Positions 42,895 to 51,688 are shown, counted from the stretch's first letter. The stretch: DNA of 64,000 nt from Phytomonospora sp040655735 (GCF_040655735.1 NZ_JBFAKK010000002.1:62001-126000); one strand, 5' to 3'. Notes: a model not told the origin generated them from the letters alone. Numbers and translations: made by a program.

Positions 42895-45870
42895 GTGCGC
42901 GTGCGACCCGAAGTGGTGTCCGCGATGGCCTTGTCCATGGCGCTCGCCCTGATCGTGCTGCCGGCCGCCGAGGCGCTCGACGACTCGCGCGCCGCCGCCG
43001 ACCCGGTGACCTTCGCCGACCCGGCCCCCGGCCGTATCGCGTTCTCCTCCACCGACGACTACTTCCAGTACCTCGCGGCCACCGACGACGAGGGCGCCGA
43101 GGCGCCCGTCCTCCCGCAGGACGTTTCGCCGCCGGCGAGCAGCGAGGAGGGCGACGCGCGCGCCGGGCTGGTCGCGTGGGTCGCCGACGAGGACGGGCGC
43201 GCGATCCTCCTGTCGGACGGGACGACGGTGACGACGGTCGTCCCCGCCGTCGAGGGCGTCCTCAACTACGACCCGGTGATCTCCCCCGACGGGTCCCGCA
43301 TCGCGTTCGCCTCACGGGACTACCGGGGCGAAGACCCCACGATTCACGTGTGGACGGTCAACGCCGACGGCACCGGCCTTGCCCGTATCGCGCCCAACGA
43401 CTCCGAACCGGCCGAGTCGCCCAGCTGGTCGCCCGACGGTGAGAACCTCGCCTTCGCCCGCTGGACGGCCACCGCGAACTACGACATCTGGCGCCAGCAC
43501 CTGCCCTCGGGTTCCCGCACGCGCCTGACGTCGACGGTCAACTCCGACAGCGACCCCGCCTGGTCCCACGACGGCCTGCGCATCGCCTTCACCGCCAGCG
43601 GCCGCTTCGAGGACGAGGACGGGTACGGCACCACCGAGATCGTGTCCATCCCGGCAGGGGGCGGCGACGTCCGTCGCGAGGTCTACCCGTTCTGGCCGCG
43701 CGCCTCCACCGAGGCCGTCTGGACCGGACCCGACAGCGGCCCGTCGTCGGGAATCGCGTTCACGTCCAGCTCCGTCGACGGCAACACCCTCGGCGTCTAC
43801 GCGCGCTTCGGCGAGGGATACGTCGCCGAGGTCAGCGACCGCGACGACTACACCGAGCAGCACCCCTTCTGGAGCGCCGAGCTCGGCAAGATCGGGTACA
43901 CCGCCGGCCGGCCGCTGGCCACGTCGCTGCTCCACACGATCCAGACCGACGGCAACGGCCAGCAGCCTTTCAGCGACCGCTGGGACGACCGCGAGAGCGC
44001 CCCGGTGTACTCGCCCGACGGCACGAGGCTCGCCTTCAGCCGCGCGTCGGGCGGGGAGACCGCCGACAGCGCCGACATCGTCATCGCCGACCTCGCCGCC
44101 GGCACCGAGACCCTCATCCCCGGCCCCCGGCCCGGCTTCCGGGAGTTCTACGTCGACCCCGCCTGGTCGCCCGACGGGCGCTTCATCGCCTACGGGCACG
44201 AGTTCACCGAGTTCGGCGACGAGGAGAACCCGACCCCGGTCAGCGCCATCACGGTCGTGGAGTTGGCGACCGGCATCCGCAACGAGCTGCCCGTCGAGAC
44301 CAGCGCCAACGAGTACAGCTACTCCTTCGACGCCGAGCCGAGCTGGGACCCGGTGGGCTCGCGGCTGGTCTTCGCGCGCGCCTGGGTGCCGCGCGGCAGC
44401 GGCGGCGACGACCCCGGCGGCCCGATCTTCAGGATGCGGGCGGCCTTCCCCGACGAGGACGCCGACCTGTACCTGACGCCCTTCCCCTTCCCCGCGGGCG
44501 TGCGGGCCGTGCAGCTGACCAACGATCTCGACGAGGAGTGCTACTACGACTGCGACGACCGGGGGCCCGCGTGGTCGCCGGCCGACCCGTCCAAGATCGC
44601 CTTCAGTCGTGACTTCGACACCCTCAACCTCGTCGACCCGGCGACCGGCACGATCACGGCCATCCCCGTCGACGACGACTCCGTCGGGGGTGTGGCCGAC
44701 CCGGCGTGGTCGCCGCAGGCCACGCGCCTGGCCTTCAGCGGCTACCAGAGCGAGGGGCCGTCGTCGATCTTCACGATGGAGGCCGCCGGCGGTGAGCCCG
44801 TCCACCTGACGTCGACGCCCTACTACGTCGGGGAGCCGACCTGGCAGCCGACGGCCGACCTGATGGTCACCGCGACCGCCGACCTCGGCACCATCGAGTA
44901 CGGCATGCAGGACACCATCCGCGTCACCGTCACCAACCTCGGTTCGATGCCGACGGCGCCCACGGTGAAGCTCACCATCCCGCCGGGGCTGGCAGTGGCG
45001 TCGATAACGCCCGACAGCGGCTTCTGCGACCCCGTCGCGTTGGTCTGCACGCGCGATCCGCTCAGCGCGCAGGTCCCGTGGTCGATCGTGATCGTGGTGA
45101 CCGGCGTGGCCGCCGGGACGCATCCGGTGACCGCGGACGTGACCGGCTCGGCCTTCGACCCCAACCTCCAGAACAACAGCGCGATCACGCGCGTGACCGT
45201 CGGGCTGCCGCCGAACCTGGCGCTGACCGCGACCGTGGCGCCGGCCGTCGGCTACGTCGGCGGGGAGAAGCTGGTCGTGACGTTCACGATCCAGAACTCT
45301 CCCGAGGCCTTCGCCCGGCAGGTGACGCTCGACGCGTCCTTCCCGGTCAGCCTGCCGCCGCCGGTGGCCGCCGACCCCGCCGCGTGCCTGATCACCAACC
45401 CCTGCCCGATCGGCGACATCGAACCCGGCGGCTCGCGCGTCGTGACGTTCACGATCGACCCGGTGACCGTCGTCGACGAGGACGCCGTGGGGGTCGTCAA
45501 CAGCTTCGTCACCGACACCGACCCGCTGAACAATGTGGCCAGTGCCCGCATCAAGGTGATCCAGCCGATCATCACCTCCAACCCGGGCCTGAGCGCGCCG
45601 GGGAAGGTGATCCAGGTCCACGGCGAGAACTTCCCGCCGGGCGCCACGGTCGGTTTCCTGTGGAGTGAGGGCATCTCGGCCGGCGAGGAGATCGTCGCCG
45701 ACGCCGAGGGCAAGTTCGACACGCCGATGCTGATCTTCCACCGCGACCGGCCGGCCGCGCGCACGATCGACGCGAGACACCTGGGCGGGCCGCTGTTCGG
45801 GCCGGTGGAGACGCCGTTCCTGGTGGTGCCGGGCGACCAGGGGCCGCCGGACTTCATCGGGAGACGCTGA
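42895..45870 (+). CDS. Secreted TolB/WD40-like beta-propeller protein, paralog 2 with extra C-terminal IPT/TIG-like domain
   Basis: 991 residues. The GTG at 42895 has GGAAGGGGA upstream and gives MRVRPEVVSAMALSMALALIVLPAAEALD, matching paralog 1. Propeller blades: PVISPDGSRIAFASRDY, PSWSPDGENLAFARWT, PAWSHDGLRIAFTASGR, PAWSPDGRFIAYGHEF, PAWSPQATRLAFSGYQ. Two DUF11-like repeats follow (QDTIRVTVTNLGSMPTAPTVKLTIPP). Unlike paralog 1 it ends with ~100 further residues (PIITSNPGLSAPGKVIQVHGENFPPGATVGFLW), an IPT/TIG-like Ig fold. The pair arose by tandem duplication including upstream DNA. Cell-surface role inferred. Confidence 0.88.
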   Translation: MRVRPEVVSAMALSMALALIVLPAAEALDDSRAAADPVTFADPAPGRIAFSSTDDYFQYLAATDDEGAEAPVLPQDVSPPASSEEGDARAGLVAWVADEDGRAILLSDGTTVTTVVPAVEGVLNYDPVISPDGSRIAFASRDYRGEDPTIHVWTVNADGTGLARIAPNDSEPAESPSWSPDGENLAFARWTATANYDIWRQHLPSGSRTRLTSTVNSDSDPAWSHDGLRIAFTASGRFEDEDGYGTTEIVSIPAGGGDVRREVYPFWPRASTEAVWTGPDSGPSSGIAFTSSSVDGNTLGVYARFGEGYVAEVSDRDDYTEQHPFWSAELGKIGYTAGRPLATSLLHTIQTDGNGQQPFSDRWDDRESAPVYSPDGTRLAFSRASGGETADSADIVIADLAAGTETLIPGPRPGFREFYVDPAWSPDGRFIAYGHEFTEFGDEENPTPVSAITVVELATGIRNELPVETSANEYSYSFDAEPSWDPVGSRLVFARAWVPRGSGGDDPGGPIFRMRAAFPDEDADLYLTPFPFPAGVRAVQLTNDLDEECYYDCDDRGPAWSPADPSKIAFSRDFDTLNLVDPATGTITAIPVDDDSVGGVADPAWSPQATRLAFSGYQSEGPSSIFTMEAAGGEPVHLTSTPYYVGEPTWQPTADLMVTATADLGTIEYGMQDTIRVTVTNLGSMPTAPTVKLTIPPGLAVASITPDSGFCDPVALVCTRDPLSAQVPWSIVIVVTGVAAGTHPVTADVTGSAFDPNLQNNSAITRVTVGLPPNLALTATVAPAVGYVGGEKLVVTFTIQNSPEAFARQVTLDASFPVSLPPPVAADPAACLITNPCPIGDIEPGGSRVVTFTIDPVTVVDEDAVGVVNSFVTDTDPLNNVASARIKVIQPIITSNPGLSAPGKVIQVHGENFPPGATVGFLWSEGISAGEEIVADAEGKFDTPMLIFHRDRPAARTIDARHLGGPLFGPVETPFLVVPGDQGPPDFIGRR

Positions 45871-45911
45871 GGTCGGTTTCGGGTGCGCCCGACACGGAAG
45901 CCGCGCGTCGC

Positions 45912-46340
45912 TCAGTGGTCGCTGAGACGCCGCCGCCACCAGGCGGACGCGTGCCAGCGAGATCTTGAGGAAGCGTGCGGGTCGGGCAGCGTCCGGTGAA
46001 GGAAGTCCCGGTCCAAGGGGCCGACGATCCGTCCGAGTTCCGCTCGGGCCCGTGGTGGCAGGTGGCGGAGGGCTTCGCCGAGGATGTCGCGGGCGTCGAC
46101 CGGATCGCAGGCGGGGGGCTCGTCCTTGGGAAGGTAGAGGATCTTCCCCGTGCGCTTGAGGAAGCGCCGGTAGTCGTCGAGGGCATCGGCCACGGCTCCT
46201 TGCCGCAGACGCAGGGCTTCGAGTCGGTGGATGGCCGTCTGGGTGAGCCGAGAGATGCCGGAGATCTGGGGACCGGCAAGGGTCCACGGGGTGGGCGTCG
46301 GCTGTTCGGCGCGGAGAGCGCCGGGTGACCTACGAGCCAT
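45912..46340 (-). CDS. Hypothetical basic protein, 142 aa
   Basis: From the ATG at 46340 (MARRSPGALRAEQ). Mostly helical: ISRLTQTAIHRLEALRLRQGAVADALDDYRRFLKRTGKILYLPKDEPP, then DARDILGEALRHLPPRARAELGRIVGPLDRDFLHRTLPDP, ending in Arg/His/Trp-rich WHASAWWRRRLSDH. The text looks like a conserved actinomycete hypothetical and uses normal codons. No motif points to a function, and no membrane part is seen. Its stop is 42 nt from the convergent propeller gene's stop. Confidence 0.7.
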   Translation of the reverse strand: MARRSPGALRAEQPTPTPWTLAGPQISGISRLTQTAIHRLEALRLRQGAVADALDDYRRFLKRTGKILYLPKDEPPACDPVDARDILGEALRHLPPRARAELGRIVGPLDRDFLHRTLPDPHASSRSRWHASAWWRRRLSDH

Positions 46341-46496
46341 GGGCCTTTCGGGGATTCGACATGGTCGCAGCATGACAGATTCCGCGTGGGCGGGGTGTCG
46401 GACTTCATTGGCAGTCGACGAAGGCGCCCCACACACACGCCCCACCCCAACCAGGGGGCAAACCACCCCGGTTTCCAGTCAACCACCACCCACGCC

Positions 46497-46551
46497 TGAC
46501 GGTCCAGAGGCGACGAAGCGGCCTTGTGGATAACCGGTGGGTTGTGGACAA
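46497..46551. repeat. Dispersed repeat, intergenic copy, with two DnaA-box-like nonamers
   Basis: TGACGG (46497-46502), then TGTGGATAA (46525-46533) and TGTGGACAA (46543-46551), the nonamers exactly 18 bp apart. The same order and 18-bp spacing recur twice inside the gene at 56132. It lies between genes at 46340 and 46561. Its upstream CCACCACCCACGCC resembles CCTCCTCCCACTTC of the other copies. Confidence 0.65.
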
Positions 46552-46560
46552 CCCGTGCCC

Positions 46561-47511
46561 TCACTCCTCACGCAGGAACTCCACGCCGTTCGACGCACCG
46601 GCGCCACCCTCCAGCCCCCACCCCGGCACACCCCCCACCAACCCCTCCACCCGCGCGACCACCGCGCCCTCCAGGTCGAACTCCACCCCGCTGTCCCAGA
46701 AGAAGGCCGTCCCCCCGAACCGCGCCCCGCTCAGCACCACCGTCGCTTCCCCGCCGACCCCGCCGAACCCCGCGTACTCCTCGAACACCGCCCCCGAGAA
46801 CTCCGCCACCCCCACCAAGGTCGCGCCGTCGAACACCCCTTGTCCGAACCGCGCCCCACTGAAGTCCACGTTGAGCAGCACCGCCCCCGTCAAGTCCACG
46901 TCGAGCGGCCCCCACTCCCGCAACCCCCCGCCGACCAGCCGCTGCACGCTCAACCGCACCTCGCGCTCACCCGCCGGGAACACCGGCCGCCCGCCCCGCT
47001 GCCCGTCGCCGGAGTCGGCGCCCATCGGCGCGATCGACTTCTCCGGCTCCTCGGCGACCTCGACCGGCATCCGCAAGTAGGCGCACCACACGTCCACCAC
47101 CATCTGCCGGTACTCCGCGTGCCGCCGCCCCAGCCGGTCCAGCGCGTAAGCCCCGCCGAGCCTCACCGGCGCCTTCTCATGCCCCAGCTGCTCGACGGCC
47201 CGCCCATACATCTCGGCGACCCGACCCTCACGCGCGTCGGCGTCCCTCTCCCCGGCGGCCCGCTGCCGTGACACCAGGAGCACCACCCCGCCGACCACAG
47301 CCGCGACCCCCAACGCGACCTTCGCGGCCTCCACCGCCAGCGACGCCTGCCACGGCCCCCGCACCCCCGGCAGTCCCGCCAGTCCCCACAAAACAAGCCA
47401 GGCCGCGACCGCGCTCGCCCCCAGGACCGCCGGCCACCACACGGGGTGGCGCGCGTGTCCGGGGATGGCGTCTCGGTCGCGGCCCGCGGGGCGCGTCAGG
47501 TCATCGCTCAC
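46561..47511 (-). CDS. Pentapeptide-repeat membrane protein
   Basis: 316 residues. Two N-terminal helices (VLGASAVAAWLVLWGLAG and ALGVAAVVGGVVLLVS) are followed by EMYGRAVEQLGHEKAPVRLGGAYALDRLGRRH, a conserved block of actinomycete pentapeptide membrane proteins. Repeats follow: LDVDLTGAVLLNVDFSGARFGQGVFDGATLVGVAEFSGAVF, then ATVVLSGARFGGTAFF. The end is Gly-rich. A soluble beta-helix would hang from the membrane on the cytoplasmic side. Function unknown. It lies 16 nt after the lyase gene on the same strand. Confidence 0.85.
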   Translation of the reverse strand: MSDDLTRPAGRDRDAIPGHARHPVWWPAVLGASAVAAWLVLWGLAGLPGVRGPWQASLAVEAAKVALGVAAVVGGVVLLVSRQRAAGERDADAREGRVAEMYGRAVEQLGHEKAPVRLGGAYALDRLGRRHAEYRQMVVDVWCAYLRMPVEVAEEPEKSIAPMGADSGDGQRGGRPVFPAGEREVRLSVQRLVGGGLREWGPLDVDLTGAVLLNVDFSGARFGQGVFDGATLVGVAEFSGAVFEEYAGFGGVGGEATVVLSGARFGGTAFFWDSGVEFDLEGAVVARVEGLVGGVPGWGLEGGAGASNGVEFLREE

Positions 47512-47527
47512 CGGTCAACTGTGCCCC

Positions 47528-48316
47528 TCAGCCCAGGGCGCGGTTCAGCTCCCCGTAGTCGACGGCGTCGGCGACCGACTCGTAGGTCCCCGACTCCAGC
47601 AGCTCCCTCGCCGCCCGCCGCGCCACCGCGTAGGCGGCCTGCGCGACGCCCGAGCCGAGGCTCAGGCGCGCCACACCCGTCGCGGCGAGCTCGGCGACGC
47701 TGGGCGCGCCGGGCCCGATGAGGAGGTTCACGGGGGCGTCGATGCCCTTGGCGAGGATCGTGGCGGTCTCGACGTCGACGACGCCGGGTACGAAGATCCC
47801 GTCGGCGCCGGCCGCGACGTAGGCGGCGGCGCGTTCGAGGGTCGCGTCGAGGCGCCCGGCGGGGTCGCCGACGCCGCGCAGGTAGGTGTCGATGCGGGCG
47901 TTGACGAAGACGCCCGACTCGGCGGCCGCGGCGAGGCGTTCGGCGAACTCCTCGACGGGCAGCAGCGGCCGGCCGGTGCCGTGTCCGGCGTCTTCGAGGT
48001 TCACTCCGGCCGCGCCGGTCTCGGCGACCAGGCGCAGCGTCTCCCCGACGCCGGCCGCGTCGTGGGCGAAGCCGCCCTCGATGTCGGCGGTCACGGGAAC
48101 GTCGACGGCGGCGACGACGCGCGCGATGAGCGCGATGGCGGTGTCGCGGTCGAGGGCGTCACCGTCGGGGACGCCGAGACTCCAGGCCACGCCGGCGCTG
48201 GTCGTGGCGATCGCGGGGGCACCGGCGTCGGCGATGATGCGGGCGCTGGCGGCGTCCCAGGCGTTGGCCAGCAGCAGGGGCCGGCCGGGGACGTGCAGAT
48301 CGCGGAAAGTCGTCAT
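47528..48316 (-). CDS. Isocitrate lyase / PEP mutase-superfamily enzyme
   Basis: 262 residues from the ATG at 48316. PLLLANAWDAASARIIADAGAPAIATTSAGVAWSLGVPDGD opens the TIM barrel. VPVTADIEGGFAHDA carries the metal-binding acidic residues, GVNLEDAGHGTGRPLLP follows, FVNARIDTYLRG supplies barrel ligands, and GADGIFVPGV closes it. The KKCGH catalytic loop of isocitrate lyase is absent, so a 2-methylisocitrate-lyase-like or phosphonate/oxaloacetate-type activity is more likely. Cytoplasmic; substrate unassigned. Co-directional with the pentapeptide gene. Confidence 0.9.
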   Translation of the reverse strand: MTTFRDLHVPGRPLLLANAWDAASARIIADAGAPAIATTSAGVAWSLGVPDGDALDRDTAIALIARVVAAVDVPVTADIEGGFAHDAAGVGETLRLVAETGAAGVNLEDAGHGTGRPLLPVEEFAERLAAAAESGVFVNARIDTYLRGVGDPAGRLDATLERAAAYVAAGADGIFVPGVVDVETATILAKGIDAPVNLLIGPGAPSVAELAATGVARLSLGSGVAQAAYAVARRAARELLESGTYESVADAVDYGELNRALG

Positions 48317-48443
48317 GGCCCCAGTCGACCAGACGCCGGTGGCCCTCGGCTGGCGGTTTTCCGACATTGTGTCCCGCCGGAGTGAGCCGTCGTTTTCTCG
48401 CTAGTCATTCGCCCGACCACGGGAGATGCTGGAACACGTGAAT

Positions 48444-49919
48444 ATGGACACCGAGCACTGCGTCCGGGCCGTGCGGGCAAGGGACGCCCGCTTCGACGGA
48501 TGGTTCTTCACCGCCGTGGTCACCACGGGCATCTACTGCCGCCCGAGCTGCCCGGTCGCGCCGCCCAAGGTCGAGAACATGCGCTTCTACCCCAGCGCCG
48601 CCGCCGCGCAGCAGGCCGGCTTCCGCGCCTGCAAGCGCTGCCGCCCCGACGCCAGCCCCGGCTCGCCGCGCTGGAACGAACGCGCCGACCTCGTCGCCCG
48701 CGCCATGCGCCTGATCGCCGACGGTGTCGTCGACCGCGAAGGCGTCCCCGGCCTCGCCCAGCGCCTCGGCTACAGCGTCCGCCAGATCGAACGGCAGCTC
48801 AACGCCGAACTCGGCGCCGGTCCCCTCGCCATCGCCCGCGCCCAGCGAGCCCAGACCGCACGGCTGCTCATCGAGACCAGCGCCCTGCCGATGGGCGAGG
48901 TCGCCTTCGCGTCGGGCTTCTCCAGCATCCGCACCTTCAACGACACCGTCCGCGAGGTCTTCGCGCTCACACCGACCGACCTGCGCCAGCGCGCCGCGCG
49001 CGGCCTCGCGACCGCCACCCCCGGCCTGCTGTCGCTGCGCCTGCCCTATAGGGCGCCGCTGTGCCCCGACAACCTCTTCGGGCACCTCGCCGCCACGGGC
49101 GTCCCCGGCGTCGAGGAGTGGCGCGACGGCGCCTACCGCCGCACCCTGCGCCTCCCGCACGGCCACGGCATCGCCTCCCTGCGGCCCATGCCCGACCACA
49201 TCGCCTGCCAGCTGTCCCTCGCCGACCTGCGCGACCTGTCGATCGCGATCAGCCGCTGCCGCTGGATGCTCGACCTCGACGCCGACCCCGTCGCCGTCGA
49301 CGAACTCCTGTCGCACGACCCCGTCCTGGCGCCGCTGGTCGCCAAGGCCCCCGGCCGCCGCGTCCCCCGCACCGTCGACCCCGCCGAGTTCGCCGTCCGC
49401 GCCGTCCTCGGCCAGCAGGTCTCCACCGCCGCCGCCCGCACCCACGCCGCCCGCCTCGTCCACGCCCACGGCGAGACCGTCGACGACCCCTGGGGCGGCC
49501 TCACCCACCTGTTCCCCTCCGTGTCGGCCCTGTCCTCCCTCGACCCCGAGAAACTCGCCATGCCCCGCACCCGCCGCACCACCCTCACCGGGCTGGTCGC
49601 CGCGCTCGCCGACGGCGATATCGACCTCGGCCTGGGCGCCGACTGGACCGAGTCGCGCCGCCGCCTGCTCGCCCTGCCGGGGTTCGGGCCGTGGACGGTC
49701 GAGTCGATCGCGATGCGGTCCCTCGGCGATCCCGACGCGTTCATCCCCGGCGACCTCGGCGTCAAGCTCGCCGCCGACGCGCTCGGCCTGCCCTCGACGC
49801 CCGGCGCGCTCACCGCGCACTCCGCGGCCTGGCGGCCGTGGCGCGCCTACGCCGTGCAGTACCTGTGGGCCACCGGTGACCACCCCATCAACCGCCTCCC
49901 GATCGGAGACATCGCATGA
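48444..49919 (+). CDS. Ada-type regulator fused to AlkA DNA-3-methyladenine glycosylase
   Basis: 491 residues from the ATG at 48444 (DTEHCVRAVRARDARFDGWFF); a longer start at 48426 adds six residues. Domain order: Ada zinc/methyl-phosphotriester domain with four Cys (GIYCRPSCP...ACKRCRPD), AraC-type HTH (LAQRLGYSVRQIERQL, GEVAFASGFSSIRTFNDTVREVF), AlkA N-domain, and HhH-GPD glycosylase (AVLGQQVSTAAARTHAARLV, LPGFGPWTVESIAMRSLGDPDAFIPGDLGVK). Repairs alkylated bases and likely activates its own operon. Ada's own methyltransferase domain is missing here but is supplied by the overlapping ogt gene. Confidence 0.95.
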   Translation: MDTEHCVRAVRARDARFDGWFFTAVVTTGIYCRPSCPVAPPKVENMRFYPSAAAAQQAGFRACKRCRPDASPGSPRWNERADLVARAMRLIADGVVDREGVPGLAQRLGYSVRQIERQLNAELGAGPLAIARAQRAQTARLLIETSALPMGEVAFASGFSSIRTFNDTVREVFALTPTDLRQRAARGLATATPGLLSLRLPYRAPLCPDNLFGHLAATGVPGVEEWRDGAYRRTLRLPHGHGIASLRPMPDHIACQLSLADLRDLSIAISRCRWMLDLDADPVAVDELLSHDPVLAPLVAKAPGRRVPRTVDPAEFAVRAVLGQQVSTAAARTHAARLVHAHGETVDDPWGGLTHLFPSVSALSSLDPEKLAMPRTRRTTLTGLVAALADGDIDLGLGADWTESRRRLLALPGFGPWTVESIAMRSLGDPDAFIPGDLGVKLAADALGLPSTPGALTAHSAAWRPWRAYAVQYLWATGDHPINRLPIGDIA

Positions 49920-50401
49920 GCCGCCGCCACACCGTCGTCGACAGCCCCGTGGGGGAGCTGACCCTGGTCGCCGAGGGCGACGATCTCGTCGGCATCTACA
50001 TGGAGGACCAGCGCCACCACCCCGGTCTGGAGACCTTCGGCCCCCGCGACGGCCACGGCTTCGATCACGTCGCCGACCAGCTCGGCGAGTACTTCGAGGG
50101 CGAGCGCACGGCGTTCGACGTGCCGTTGCGGCTGGCGGGCACGGAGTTCCAGCGGAAGGTGTGGCGCGAGCTGCTGGAGATCCCGGCGGGCGAGACGCGC
50201 ACCTACGGTCAGCTGGCCGCGGTGCTCGGGCGCCCGACGGCCTCGCGGGCGGTCGGGCTGGCCAACGGGAAGAACCCGATCAGCATCATCGTGCCGTGCC
50301 ATCGGGTCGTCGGTGCGAACGGTTCGCTCACCGGGTACGGGGGCGGGCTGCCGCGCAAGCGTTTCCTGCTCGAACTCGAGCGCGGGGGAGGGCTGTTCTA
50401 A
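49916..50401 (+). CDS. ogt: Methylated-DNA--protein-cysteine methyltransferase
   Basis: 161 residues. The active-site PCHRVVG places acceptor Cys128. The helix-turn-helix FQRKVWRELLEIPAGETRTYGQLAAVLGRPTASRAVGLANGKNP and the closing GYGGGLPRKRFLLELE are standard for Ogt/MGMT. It removes O6-alkylguanine lesions. The ATG overlaps the stop of the Ada-AlkA gene (ATGA), so the two are coupled. Confidence 0.96.
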   Translation: MSRRHTVVDSPVGELTLVAEGDDLVGIYMEDQRHHPGLETFGPRDGHGFDHVADQLGEYFEGERTAFDVPLRLAGTEFQRKVWRELLEIPAGETRTYGQLAAVLGRPTASRAVGLANGKNPISIIVPCHRVVGANGSLTGYGGGLPRKRFLLELERGGGLF

Positions 50402-50431
50402 GGACGGCGGGATTCCAGCGGCCGGGGTTTC

Positions 50432-50758
50432 CTAGCGTCCCTCGCGCGCCGACAGCCGTGCTCGCGCCTGCGCGAGTTCGGCGCGCAGGCGGGCGTTCTC
50501 GGCCTCCAGTTCGAGTGCGACCTTCACTCCGGCGAGGTTGAGCCCGGCGGTCAGGAGGTTGCCGATGCGCTGGAGCCGCAGGAGGTTGTCGGCGCTGTAG
50601 CGGCGGGTCCCGCCCGAGGTCCGGTCGGGTTCGATGAGCCCGCGCGCCTCGTAGAGGCGCAGCGTCTGGGGCGCCAGGCCGACCAGTTCGGCGGCCACGG
50701 AGATGCTGTAGACGGCCCGCCGCGGGCCCGGCCCGTCGAAGGGGGACAGGGCAGTCAT
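50432..50758 (-). CDS. HspR-like MerR-family heat-shock regulator
   Basis: 108 residues. AVYSISVAAELVGLAPQTLRLYEARGLIEPDRTSGGTRRYSADNLLRLQRIGNLLTAGLNLAGVKVALELE is almost a textbook HspR N-terminus, followed by a coiled coil (ENARLRAELAQARARLSA). HspR represses dnaK, clpB and hsp20 genes and is released on heat stress. Here it is divergent from an Hsp20 gene, the expected target. No dnaK is present, so this may be a second, dedicated HspR. An inverted repeat and promoter lie between. Confidence 0.85.
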   Translation of the reverse strand: MTALSPFDGPGPRRAVYSISVAAELVGLAPQTLRLYEARGLIEPDRTSGGTRRYSADNLLRLQRIGNLLTAGLNLAGVKVALELEAENARLRAELAQARARLSAREGR

Positions 50759-50802
50759 GAAGCCTCCCTTGAAGTCGTGGAACCAGAATATCTCACGCAG
50801 CC

Positions 50803-50836
50803 GAAGTTGAAGATCTGCTTCGCATGATGTAGATTA
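50803..50836 (+). promoter_or_regulatory. Promoter/operator of the hsp20 gene
   Basis: -35-like TTGAAG (50808-50813), 17-bp spacer, -10-like TAGATT (50831-50836). The inverted repeat CGAAG-N11-CTTCG (50803-50807 and 50819-50823) overlaps the -35. A CTTGAAG half-site at 50769-50775 resembles half of HspR's HAIR element. Regulation by the divergent HspR-like protein is inferred. Confidence 0.5.
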
Positions 50837-50901
50837 TGTGTCGTCCCAAGGCGCAAGTCGAGTGGCTGCGCCACCTTGCTCCGTCAGGAGGTGTTTTCGC
50901 G

Positions 50902-51324
50902 ATGCTGATGCGCACCGATCCGTTCCGCGAACTGGACCGGCTGACCCAGCGAATGTTCACCATGACCGGCACCCAGGCGACCATGCCCATGGCCGCCTAC
51001 CGCGACGGTGAGCACTTCGTCGTCGAGGTCGACCTGCCGGGAGTCGACGCCGGATCCATCGACCTGGAGATCGAGCGCGACGTCCTCACCGTCAAGGCCG
51101 AACGCAAGAGCCTCGCCGTCGCCGAACGCGACCTCGTGCTCAACGAGCGCCAGTCCGGCGCCTTCAGTCGGCAGCTGTTCCTCGGCGAGAGTCTCGACAA
51201 GGACCGGATCAGCGCCGGCTACGCCGACGGTGTGCTGACGCTGCGCATCCCGGTCGCCGAGAAGGCCAAGCCGCGCAAGGTCGAGGTCACCGGCTCCTCG
51301 TCCCCCCGCCAGATCGAGGCCTGA
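50902..51324 (+). CDS. Hsp20 / alpha-crystallin small heat-shock protein
   Basis: 140 residues from the ATG at 50902, with AGGAGGT 10 nt upstream. The N-terminus MLMRTDPFRELDRLTQRMF is the usual oligomerisation arm. The alpha-crystallin domain runs from YRDGEHFVVEVDLPGVDAGSIDLEIERDVLTVKAER to GVLTLRIPVAEKAKPRKVEV; the conserved GVLTLxIP closes the domain. ATP-independent holdase. It follows the promoter and inverted repeat facing the HspR-like gene. A hairpin follows its stop. Confidence 0.95.
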   Translation: MLMRTDPFRELDRLTQRMFTMTGTQATMPMAAYRDGEHFVVEVDLPGVDAGSIDLEIERDVLTVKAERKSLAVAERDLVLNERQSGAFSRQLFLGESLDKDRISAGYADGVLTLRIPVAEKAKPRKVEVTGSSSPRQIEA

Positions 51325-51351
51325 CGCACCGACGACGCACCCGACACACCG

Positions 51352-51381
51352 ACCGGGGCCGCCCGCAAGGGTCGCCCCGGT
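51352..51381. terminator. Convergent terminator after hsp20
   Basis: 8-bp stem ACCGGGGC / GCCCCGGT (51352-51359 and 51374-51381), with an inner CCC/GGG pairing, in the 58-nt gap between convergent stops. Confidence 0.65.
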
Positions 51382-51382
51382 T

Positions 51383-51688
51383 CTACTTCGCCCGCCGGAT
51401 CACGACGGTGCCCGCGTCGAGGTCCAGGCCGTCGCCAGGCGCGCCGCTGTCCTCGTCCTCGCGCATCATCGCCGTCGACCGCCGCTGCTCCAATTCGACG
51501 TCCTTGCCCGGCACGATCGCGGCGTGCAACTGGTCGAAACCGGTCGACGAGATCCGCCCGGCCCGCTCACTGCCCCGCCACGGAATCCACTTCGTCTTCC
51601 CGGCCTTCACCGCGAGCTGATCGAGCAGGGCGACGACGAAGAGAAGCACCACGAGGCCCGGCAAAGTCATCGCGAACACAGCGGCCAC
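51383..51688 (-). CDS. DUF6191-like small membrane protein
   Basis: 101 residues. One N-terminal helix (VFAMTLPGLVVLLFVVALLDQLAV) is followed by WIPWRGSERAGRISSTGFDQLHAAIVPGKDVELEQRRSTAMMREDEDSGAP. The GRISSTGFDQLHA...GK...EL.....MMRDDE pattern is that of DUF6191 proteins of actinomycetes, recognised from memory. Function unknown. It is convergent with hsp20 and divergent from the zinc-ribbon gene at 51877 across 188 nt. Confidence 0.8.
   Translation of the reverse strand: MAAVFAMTLPGLVVLLFVVALLDQLAVKAGKTKWIPWRGSERAGRISSTGFDQLHAAIVPGKDVELEQRRSTAMMREDEDSGAPGDGLDLDAGTVVIRRAK

Noticed and set aside
43312..46287. 991-codon reverse frame across the second propeller gene
   Set aside because: Antisense shadow rich in Arg/Gly/Val; the forward frame has a signal peptide and PD40 blades.
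46497..46551. Replication origin based on DnaA-box-like nonamers
   Set aside because: Only two boxes and no dnaA, dnaN, recF, gyrase or AT-rich unwinding region nearby.
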